Below, piece by piece: positions 1-4,907 of a stretch of DNA of 5,855 nucleotides. Under the pieces are notes generated by a model. It was not told where the DNA came from. It saw only the letters and a program-made list of their open reading frames with translations, and ran no database searches. Position 1 is the first letter of the stretch. Each line of letters begins with the position of its first letter. Source of the stretch: Clostridiaceae bacterium (GTDB lineage: Bacteria > Bacillota > Clostridia > UBA1212 > DUPL01); assembly GCA_012522035.1 (NCBI GenBank), contig JAAYLF010000062.1, positions 1 to 5,855 of the forward strand, in the 5' to 3' direction. A program made the position numbers and the translations under genes.

Positions 1-3
1 GAT

Positions 4-36
4 TATACCACATGGGACATAATCACATGTGGTATA
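4..36. repeat. 11-bp perfect inverted repeat (hairpin)
   Basis: The arms at 4-14 (TATACCACATG) and 26-36 (CATGTGGTATA) are exact reverse complements around an 11-base spacer. No T-run follows the right arm, so this is not a classical intrinsic terminator in the plus direction. It could be the 3' end of an upstream transcript, an operator, or chance in AT-rich DNA. It lies about 55 bases upstream of the tRNA promoter. Apart from this and the promoter, nothing else is recognised in positions 1-130. Confidence 0.45.
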
Positions 37-90
37 GTAAGACATTATCATATTTTAACGACATAAAGGCAAAAATTTAAGTTTATGTTG

Positions 91-119
91 TTGACAATAC
101 CGCTGTCTCATAGTATAAT
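91..119 (+). promoter_or_regulatory. Consensus SigA promoter of the tRNA gene
   Basis: The -35 box TTGACA (91-96) and the -10 box TATAAT (114-119) both match the housekeeping sigma consensus at all six positions, and the spacer is the optimal 17 bp. Transcription should start near 125-127, only a few bases before the mature tRNA 5' end at 131, so the 5' leader left for RNase P would be very short. The perfect match suggests strong constitutive expression, as is usual for stable RNA genes. Confidence 0.93.
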
Positions 120-130
120 TGTACTCGCAA

Positions 131-206
131 AGGGGAGTAGTTCAATTGGTAGAGCAACGGTCACCAAAACCGTGTGTTGCGTGTTCGAGTCGCGTCTCCC
201 CTGCCA
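131..206 (+). tRNA. tRNA-Trp (anticodon CCA), with unusual A33
   Basis: A complete 76-base cloverleaf with an encoded CCA end (204-206). The acceptor stem pairs 131-137 with 196-202 (7 of 7). The D stem is 140-143/152-155, with G18G19 at 148-149. The anticodon stem 157-161/169-173 pairs 5 of 5. The T stem is 179-183/191-195, with a TTCGAGT loop. The anticodon loop 162-168 reads CACCAAA, which puts CCA at 164-166, the Trp anticodon. The A1-U72 pair and G73 discriminator agree with known bacterial TrpRS identity elements. Position 33 (base 163) is A, where almost every elongator tRNA has U to make the U-turn. All other conserved positions (U8, A14, A21, T54, T55, C56, A58, C61) are standard. 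It stands alone between a promoter and a terminator. The type assignment is firm, but full decoding function is open because of A33. Confidence 0.93.
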
Positions 207-210
207 ACAA

Positions 211-245
211 AAAAACATCCTTATGTTTTACATAAGGATGTTTTT
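211..245. terminator. Bidirectional intrinsic terminator between tRNA-Trp and popT
   Basis: A 16-bp perfect stem (211-226 with 230-245) closes a TTT loop. Its GC core is ACATCC/GGATGT, and it is flanked by an A-run at 207-215 and a T-run at 241-245. Read on the plus strand it follows the tRNA 3' end by four bases. Read on the minus strand it follows the popT stop codon by about 25 bases and ends in a run of seven T. It should therefore end transcripts from both converging genes. Confidence 0.92.
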
Positions 246-270
246 CATTTATATCATATATCATTCTTTT

Positions 271-1188
271 TTATTTATCCAGATACTTGGTACAAAGAAT
301 ACCAACTACAACAAGTACAGCATCGATTAAAAGAATCAAAAGGAACTTTCCTACACCAATCGAAAACGAAAAAGAAGGATCTTTTACTGCTTCGGCAAGC
401 AGCGTTACAATGGCTCCTGCTACAAGTCCGCCAACCCCGTAATACATTTGTGCTTCAAACTTTTTAAGCAGATATACAAGAATTTTCGCAATTAAAGCGA
501 TACCAACAACTGCACCCACCATGAACGGAATCACTACAAGAATCGATGAAGCAGCAACCTTTGCCTCATCAAGGTTCCCCGTCAGCAGTGCCTTTAAGAA
601 GTCAGCACAATTTCCTACTGCATTATACACACTACCGTAATGTCCTACTACCATCAGCATAACCGAACCGCTAACACCGGGTATTGACATTGTAGCGCAG
701 GAGAATATGCCGGCAAATGTCAGAACTAAGACATCATCCACCCCTGTTATCTTTTCTATCTTTGGCAGTTTGGCAGCTGACTCGTCCACATTGCCTGTAA
801 GGAGGAAGGAAATAAGCATAAGGCCAACAAAAGCGGCTACTGTTATCAAAAGATACTGTGGCTTGAACTTTATGCCTTTTATTTTCCTCAGTATTAATGG
901 CAGGCTGCCAAGAACAAGTCCAATAAAAAAGAAATATGATTGCTGCTTGTAGTTTTCAGTAACCCATAAAACAAGTTTCGTAGAAGCAAGAATGCCAACT
1001 CCCACCCCTAAAACAATTGGAAGAAGAAAGAGAAAGCTTTTCTTGAATTCTTTACGTATATTGTTTACAGCATTTAATATGGATTCATATAGACCAACAA
1101 CAACAGCGAAGATGCTTCCTGACAAACCTGGAATAACCAAGGCAATACCGATAAAGATTCCTTTTACAAAATCAACTATTTTTCTCAT
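271..1188 (-). CDS. popT: DUF368/PopT-family polyprenyl-phosphate transporter
   Basis: A 305-residue polytopic membrane protein of the DUF368 family. Members in Staphylococcus aureus and Vibrio cholerae are implicated in returning undecaprenyl phosphate across the cytoplasmic membrane for reuse in wall synthesis. The family signature is visible twice: IPGLSGS at residues 19-25 and IPGVSGS at 169-175, each followed by VVGxY (30-34 and 180-184). The repeats lie exactly 150 residues apart, as expected for an internally duplicated transporter with two half-repeats. Many hydrophobic helices fill the rest, and the tail KYLDK is short and charged. The start at 1188 is chosen because GAAGGAG (1195-1201) lies 6 bases upstream and because the family motif begins soon after. 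An in-frame ATG at 1383 would add 65 residues and run through the neighbouring gene's promoter and coding sequence. Length is normal for the family. The gene is monocistronic, divergent from the surface-protein gene, and ends at the shared terminator. Family assignment is strong; the transport role is carried over from homologues. Confidence 0.9.
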   Translation of the reverse strand: MRKIVDFVKGIFIGIALVIPGLSGSIFAVVVGLYESILNAVNNIRKEFKKSFLFLLPIVLGVGVGILASTKLVLWVTENYKQQSYFFFIGLVLGSLPLILRKIKGIKFKPQYLLITVAAFVGLMLISFLLTGNVDESAAKLPKIEKITGVDDVLVLTFAGIFSCATMSIPGVSGSVMLMVVGHYGSVYNAVGNCADFLKALLTGNLDEAKVAASSILVVIPFMVGAVVGIALIAKILVYLLKKFEAQMYYGVGGLVAGAIVTLLAEAVKDPSFSFSIGVGKFLLILLIDAVLVVVGILCTKYLDK

Positions 1189-1228
1189 GTAAAACTCCTT
1201 CAAAAGTTTATTAGATTTACCAACGTCA

Positions 1229-1257
1229 ATATTACTATTTTTTTGAAAAATAATCAA
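1229..1257 (-). promoter_or_regulatory. Possible popT promoter
   Basis: On the minus strand a TTGATT box (1252-1257) and a TAATAT box (1229-1234) are separated by 17 bp. Each matches four of six consensus positions. The start would lie near 1222, giving a leader of about 35 bases before the popT ATG. The region is AT-rich, so boxes of this quality can arise by chance; this is the best candidate seen. Confidence 0.35.
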
Positions 1258-1264
1258 TAGTAAT
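1231..1264. repeat. 9-bp inverted repeat between divergent promoters, possible operator
   Basis: ATTACTATT (1231-1239) and AATAGTAAT (1256-1264) are perfect reverse complements around a 16-base AT-rich centre. The repeat overlaps both boxes of the proposed popT promoter and touches the -35 box of the divergent surface-protein promoter. That position would suit a dimeric regulator acting on both genes. The low sequence complexity keeps confidence low. Confidence 0.3.
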
Positions 1265-1292
1265 TGAACAATTACATATCGTGTGCTATACT
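1264..1292 (+). promoter_or_regulatory. Extended -10 promoter of the surface-protein gene
   Basis: TTGAAC (1264-1269) and TATACT (1287-1292) are separated by 17 bp, and a TGC immediately before the -10 box (1284-1286) makes it an extended -10 element. Transcription would start near 1299, leaving a leader of about 26 bases that contains the GGAG ribosome binding site at 1313-1316. Confidence 0.65.
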
Positions 1293-1324
1293 TTTTAACA
1301 AACAAAGGGAAAGGAGAATTGAAT

Positions 1325-2170
1325 ATGAAACTCAAAACGATGCTTGGTTTTGCTATTATTCTTGTGCTTATCCTTGCACCCACGAATGTAAGAGCGGAGA
1401 ACGAACCTATAGTTTATGACTTTTATTTCGAGGAAAGTTTTTTCTACTACGTTGGTACCGCCACCAACGTGGAAATTGAATGGGTTGATAACCATCTCCA
1501 CCTTGTTACATTGAACGGACCTGATCAAGGTGGAAATGGAGATCCATATTTTGGTCTGCTGATTGATCCTTTTGATGGTGATCTTTATCAGTGGTGCAAG
1601 ATAAAGATAAAAAACAACAGCAATGCAGAGTTTTTTCAATTCCATTTTGATGCGGGATCAGGTATAAGGGGAGAATCCAACACCCTTGTACCGATATCCA
1701 AGGATGATGAGGAATTCAAGGAATATGTTTTCAATATGAAAGACAGAAACCTTGCAACTGCCGAATGGTCCCAGGACAAAAGATATCCTTTTACTCTTGA
1801 GGAATCTTTATGGACTGGAACAATTAGGAGCATCAGGCTGGACTGCATGTTTACTGACTTCCCAGGTGGACAGATACTGACCGGTTCGGAGTTTGACCTT
1901 GAGTACATAGCGTTCTTCACATCGGAAGAGGAAGCTCTTAACTTTACACCTGACCGCACGAGAACGCCTACACCTGAACCAACGAAAACACCTGATCCAA
2001 CCAAGGCAACAACTCCTACCCCGACAAAGACATCTACTTCTACCAGCACTCCTGCCGAGCAGAAGGATGAAAAGAGCGAATCTTTCCCAATATATTATGT
2101 TGTTATACCAATAGCGGTAATTGTTGTGGCGGCAATTGTTGTTATATTGCTTAAGAGAAAGAAGAAATAA
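1325..2170 (+). CDS. Secreted membrane-anchored protein with Thr/Pro-rich linker
   Basis: A 281-residue protein with a clear modular layout. An N-terminal signal peptide (1-24: KLK, a hydrophobic core, then VRA before cleavage) is followed by an extracellular domain of about 180 residues (25-207). This domain is rich in aromatic and acidic residues and alternating beta-strand patterns, and looks like a jelly-roll or galactose-binding-like fold. Its end, EFDLEYIAFFTSEEEAL, resembles the closing strand of sugar-binding-like modules in clostridial surface proteins. Next come a Thr/Pro/Lys linker (208-247), a transmembrane helix (about 255-276) and the tail KRKKK. There is no LPXTG sortase motif or SLH domain, so anchoring should be by the C-terminal helix with the tail inside. 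The start at 1325 has GGAG 8 bases upstream; an earlier in-frame ATG at 1283 lies inside the promoter and would precede the signal peptide. The ligand is unknown. Carbohydrate or wall binding is an inference from layout, and the specific family is not recognised. Confidence 0.82.
   Translation: MKLKTMLGFAIILVLILAPTNVRAENEPIVYDFYFEESFFYYVGTATNVEIEWVDNHLHLVTLNGPDQGGNGDPYFGLLIDPFDGDLYQWCKIKIKNNSNAEFFQFHFDAGSGIRGESNTLVPISKDDEEFKEYVFNMKDRNLATAEWSQDKRYPFTLEESLWTGTIRSIRLDCMFTDFPGGQILTGSEFDLEYIAFFTSEEEALNFTPDRTRTPTPEPTKTPDPTKATTPTPTKTSTSTSTPAEQKDEKSESFPIYYVVIPIAVIVVAAIVVILLKRKKK
1946..2065 (+). repeat. Region coding a low-complexity Thr/Pro linker
   Basis: This stretch codes residues 208-247 of the surface protein. 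It is a degenerate run of TP, PT and TK units, such as TPTPEPTKTPDP, ending in a Thr/Ser-only segment. Repeats at DNA level (ACNCCT and CCNAC units) are imperfect. Such linkers in clostridial cell-surface and cellulosomal proteins separate an ectodomain from its anchor and are often O-glycosylated. Glycosylation here is inference only. Confidence 0.75.
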
Positions 2171-2180
2171 CTGTTTATAC

Positions 2181-2210
2181 TTGAAAGGAACGCTCTAATA
2201 GTGATATACT
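2181..2210 (+). promoter_or_regulatory. Extended -10 promoter of the hlyIII unit
   Basis: TTGAAA (2181-2186, five of six) and TATACT (2205-2210, five of six) are 18 bp apart, with a TGA just before the -10 box (2202-2204) giving an extended -10 element. The start would be near 2217, leaving a leader of about 28 bases. It begins 11 bases after the stop of the surface-protein gene, and no terminator is seen between them, so read-through from upstream is also possible. Confidence 0.65.
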
Positions 2211-2244
2211 AGAATTTGAATATTTAATTTGAGGTAATTTTTTA

Positions 2245-2916
2245 ATGAAGGAAGTCAAGAAAAGAAAACTAATCAACAACTTTTACACTTTGGGAGAAGA
2301 AATATTCAGCAGTATTACTCATGGAATTGGAGCGTTGTTAGGGATTGCTGCATTAGTATTAAGCATCATATTTGCAGCATTGTATGGAAATGCCATTGGA
2401 GTTGTAAGCGCATCGATATATGGTGCAACAATGGTTATAATGTATACCATGTCCACCTTGTATCATGCGCTTACTCACAAAACTGCAAAAAAGGTATTCA
2501 GAATATTCGACCACTGCTCTATTTATCTGCTGATAGCCGGCACATATACTCCCTACACTTTGGTTACTCTTAAGGGACCGGTGGGATGGGTGCTGTTTGG
2601 AATTGTATGGGCTACAGCGATCCTTGGAATTGTATTTAACTCCATCAATATGGAAAAGTTTAAAACCTTCTCAATGGCCAGCTATGTTATATCGGGCTGG
2701 GCAATAATTATTGCCATGAAGCCCCTTATGCAAAACCTCGCGATGGGTGGAATAATACTGCTTATAGCAGGTGGAGTCTTCTATACATTAGGAATTGTTT
2801 TTTATGCCATAAAAATACCTTACGCCCATCCGATATGGCATCTATTTGTATTGGCAGGCAGCATATGCCACTTTTTCTCTATTCTATTGTATGTATTGCC
2901 AACGGATAAATTATAA
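2245..2916 (+). CDS. Hemolysin III / PAQR-family membrane protein
   Basis: A 223-residue protein with seven probable transmembrane helices, matching the usual length of bacterial hemolysin III (YqfA-like) members of the PAQR superfamily. The three conserved metal-site motifs are present: S70-x3-H74 (STLYH), D89-H90 in the RIFDHCSIYLLIAGTYTP block, and H195-x3-H199 (HPIWH), with H209 further on. In PAQR proteins these Ser/His/Asp residues bind zinc in a ceramidase-like core. Bacterial members are linked to membrane homeostasis, and the hemolysin label comes from one early Bacillus cereus report and should not be read as toxin function. The start at 2245 follows GAGG (2231-2234) with a somewhat long 10-base spacing. 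It is the first gene of a likely two-gene unit with the membrane protein 23 bases downstream. Family call is firm; the cellular role is not known. Confidence 0.9.
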   Translation: MKEVKKRKLINNFYTLGEEIFSSITHGIGALLGIAALVLSIIFAALYGNAIGVVSASIYGATMVIMYTMSTLYHALTHKTAKKVFRIFDHCSIYLLIAGTYTPYTLVTLKGPVGWVLFGIVWATAILGIVFNSINMEKFKTFSMASYVISGWAIIIAMKPLMQNLAMGGIILLIAGGVFYTLGIVFYAIKIPYAHPIWHLFVLAGSICHFFSILLYVLPTDKL

Positions 2917-2939
2917 TTCAGCAAGGAGCTATAAGGCAC

Positions 2940-3470
2940 ATGAAGGACAGAAACAACAAACAGATGCTTGTAACAGCATCTGTATTAAGCTTGTTAAATA
3001 TATTGATTATAAAACTCTTTGGTTTGGACAGTTTCTCCTTTGAGCGTACAAGCCCAATCTTTGCATACATTTTTTCGTTTTCATATGCCATAGTTCATAT
3101 CATTATCTGTCATATTCTAAGATACAAAAGAAAACAGGGCATATTAAAAGGTATATTCCTTTACCAGTTGGTAGGAGCCAGCTGTTTCGTCATACTATTT
3201 GTTTTTCTACTTACAGGAAATGAAGTTGGTTTCCTAAGAACAATATTCAACTGGTGGTCACTGCCTCTGGAACCCATATCATTAATTTTATCCTTATACG
3301 GATTCTTTGCCAAAGGAATTTTCAGAGGAATTGTATATCTTGCACATACAGCCATAACCGGCAATGCATATGTGCAAATAAAGAAAGATATTACTTTTGA
3401 AAACAGGATGAAAGAGAAAAAAGCAATGGAAGAAGAATCAAGACGAAGACAAGAACAGTCAGGATCTTGA
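2940..3470 (+). CDS. Unrecognised four-helix membrane protein
   Basis: A 176-residue protein that I cannot assign to a family. Hydrophobic segments lie at about 9-27, 40-60, 72-92 and 106-135, which suggests four membrane helices. A basic loop, RYKRKQ (61-66), follows helix 2, and a soluble, highly charged C-terminal tail (about 147-176, with KEKKAMEEESRRRQEQ) is probably cytoplasmic and helical. The central NWWSLPLEPISLILSLYGFF segment is distinctive and would make a good search seed. GGAG at 2925-2928 lies 11 bases before the ATG, while an AAGG at 2933-2936 is too close, so initiation may be moderate or coupled to the preceding hlyIII stop 23 bases upstream. Co-transcription with the HlyIII gene is likely, because no promoter or terminator is seen between them. 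The end overlaps the convergent 6PGDH-like gene by 12 bp. Confidence 0.8.
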   Translation: MKDRNNKQMLVTASVLSLLNILIIKLFGLDSFSFERTSPIFAYIFSFSYAIVHIIICHILRYKRKQGILKGIFLYQLVGASCFVILFVFLLTGNEVGFLRTIFNWWSLPLEPISLILSLYGFFAKGIFRGIVYLAHTAITGNAYVQIKKDITFENRMKEKKAMEEESRRRQEQSGS

Positions 3471-3474
3471 TTTT
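3434..3474. terminator. Weak hairpin at the convergent gene ends
   Basis: AATCAAGA (3436-3443) pairs with TCTTGATT (3465-3472) across a 21-base loop, and the right arm runs into TTTT (3471-3474). The stem is AU-rich, the loop is large and the T-run is partly in the stem, so termination would be weak at best. It is the only candidate near the overlapping stops of the two convergent genes. Confidence 0.25.
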
Positions 3475-4901
3475 ATACTCCTTGTTCCTGAATTGGGATC
3501 ATTCCATTCTGCGTAGAAAACACCATCTTTATCGATTCTTTCATATCCGCTTCCATGAATATGATCGCTGGCAAGCTGAATTATGCCTGTTGGAAGTTTG
3601 GACTGTGCTATAGTATCAAGATATGAAAGGCATGCAAAGGTGCACGGCATAGGATATCCTCCGCCAGCGGCTGTGGAAACCACTCTTCTTAAAGAAGGGA
3701 AATGAGAAGTTGATACGCGTAAATAGTCAGAGTCCAATAAAAGATTCTTATAGCTTCTACTCTTCTTTAATAGATTCACTATTCTATTAAGCATTCTCGA
3801 TTTTATATACGAACCATTTGATAATGCAAAGGCTACGTCTCCAATTTTCATTTGCCATCCATACATATCGGAGGCTTTTGCCAGGAAATCAAACCCTTGT
3901 ACATATGTCAAACTCAAACATATGTACAAAGAACTCTCCACCCTTGATATATAACTTTGAATATCATTTCCAGATACTTTTATTGCAAAGGAAGGCGTTA
4001 AATTCGCAACTGCCTGTCTCTCGCTTTTCATGTATGTAAAAAACCTTACATTTATTGCCTCAAGAAGCGTTGGCACTGGAACTGCCAAAAGCATTGCGCT
4101 CTTGCCAATCCAACTGGAGGACAAGTCAAAACCAACCACATCCGAAGCAACATCGATAAGAGGTCTTCTTGTTTCATAATCGTATCTTCCAATAATGTCA
4201 GCAACAATATCGAGCAAATAGCTGTTCAAAGTCTCTTTGGAATTCCAGTCACACAGAAGGTAATGAAGTTCCTCATAATCCATGTCAAGGCCAGCCCTAA
4301 GTACGCCTATGTGCTCGGATATTAACTGCAGCATGGACCATTCTATAGCATCATGGACCATTTTTACAAACTGACCGGCTCCATCAGGTCCCATGTATGT
4401 ACAGTGGTTGTCACACAAATCTTGCAGTATCTCTATCGTAGCCATATATGCAGTATATGAACCACCCGGCAAAAGACAAGGCTGTTTTAGAGTATCGCCT
4501 ACAAGACCGGTCCCCAGATAAAGAATGCCCATCTGCTCAAAAGCTCTGGTCCTGCTTGCAGTATCTTCATAATATGTATTGCAGCAGTCAATTACTATAT
4601 CTCCAGCATCTAGACTTTCCTTTAAAAGTGACAGAATTTGCTCCGCAAAAACATTGTTGTCCCCCATAACGAATACAATTTTCGGGTCATCCAATATTAA
4701 AAGAAGCGTATTCATGTCATATATCTGCTGAATATCAGTACCTTTGAGCCTTGTATTCTGCTCTTTTACAGTAGTTACTCTTCCATCGATTACTACATCC
4801 ACATCATACAAGGCAACATGGTACTCTTTCTGTTCCAGATTGATGGCCAAATTTATTCCACACGAATTATTAGTAATGACTGCCACATCACATCTCTTCA
4901 T
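3459..4901 (-). CDS. Diverged 6-phosphogluconate dehydrogenase homologue, possible pseudoenzyme
   Basis: A 480-residue protein matching 6-phosphogluconate dehydrogenase along its whole length (family usually about 470). Recognisable blocks are GPDGAGQFVKMVH (171-183), DWNSKETLNSYL (218-229), SYLDT and LPTGIIQ (426-442), and YERIDKDGVFYAEW (453-466). Classical enzymes oxidise and decarboxylate 6-phosphogluconate to ribulose-5-phosphate with NADP. Lys180, His183 and Glu187 correspond to catalytic K183, H186 and E190, and Arg286 to R287. Many other key residues are changed. The Rossmann GLAVMG becomes TNNSCG (10-15). The NRS/T cofactor site becomes YDVD (32-35). GGNS becomes CCNT (106-109). The SGGEEGA loop is replaced and three residues shorter (132-147). 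N187 becomes Asp184 and Y191 becomes Trp188. KGTGKWT becomes DLSSSWI, and the C-terminal R446/H452 both align with Ser. The open frame is intact, so it is not simply decaying. It starts 6 bases after the acyl-CoA synthetase stop with only AAGG as a close ribosome site, so translation is probably coupled. Another substrate or a regulatory role is possible. Confidence 0.85.
   Translation of the reverse strand: MKRCDVAVITNNSCGINLAINLEQKEYHVALYDVDVVIDGRVTTVKEQNTRLKGTDIQQIYDMNTLLLILDDPKIVFVMGDNNVFAEQILSLLKESLDAGDIVIDCCNTYYEDTASRTRAFEQMGILYLGTGLVGDTLKQPCLLPGGSYTAYMATIEILQDLCDNHCTYMGPDGAGQFVKMVHDAIEWSMLQLISEHIGVLRAGLDMDYEELHYLLCDWNSKETLNSYLLDIVADIIGRYDYETRRPLIDVASDVVGFDLSSSWIGKSAMLLAVPVPTLLEAINVRFFTYMKSERQAVANLTPSFAIKVSGNDIQSYISRVESSLYICLSLTYVQGFDFLAKASDMYGWQMKIGDVAFALSNGSYIKSRMLNRIVNLLKKSRSYKNLLLDSDYLRVSTSHFPSLRRVVSTAAGGGYPMPCTFACLSYLDTIAQSKLPTGIIQLASDHIHGSGYERIDKDGVFYAEWNDPNSGTRSIKSRS
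3897..3929. repeat. 12-bp perfect inverted repeat inside the 6PGDH-like gene
   Basis: TTGTACATATGT (3897-3908) and ACATATGTACAA (3918-3929) are exact reverse complements around a 9-base spacer. Each arm contains the palindrome ACATATGT, so the same 8-mer also appears as a direct repeat 17 bp apart. The segment codes part of SLYICLSLTYVQ (324-335), which follows the family pattern, so the hairpin may be a by-product of coding. Confidence 0.5.
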
Positions 4902-4907
4902 AGCGCC

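Noticed and set aside
162..168. Reading the tRNA anticodon as ACC (Gly) to restore a normal loop
   Set aside because: The five-base-pair anticodon stem fixes a seven-base loop with CCA in the centre, and the acceptor end has Trp identity bases.
85..467. Two overlapping plus-strand open frames around the tRNA
   Set aside because: They run through the tRNA gene, its terminator and the antisense of popT; there is no coding signal.
1283..1324. Earlier ATG for the surface-protein gene at 1283
   Set aside because: It overlaps the predicted -10 box and would precede the signal peptide with 14 extra residues; the ATG at 1325 has GGAG at good spacing.
1189..1383. 65-residue N-terminal extension of the popT protein from an upstream ATG at 1383
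   Set aside because: It covers the divergent promoter region and the start of the neighbouring gene, lacks the family pattern, and the internal ATG at 1188 has a near-perfect ribosome site.
1449..1470. 8-bp inverted repeat ACGTTGGT/ACCAACGT in the surface-protein gene
   Set aside because: Short, within coding sequence, with no positional link to a start, stop or promoter; probably chance.
1636..2049. Minus-strand open frame of 137 codons opposite the surface protein
   Set aside because: It has a Val/Gly-rich low-complexity product that simply mirrors the Thr/Pro linker codons; there is no ribosome site or recognisable domain.
2245..2916. Toxin interpretation of the hemolysin III gene
   Set aside because: The family is widespread in non-pathogens and belongs to the PAQR membrane proteins; the name is historical and there is no secretion or toxin feature.
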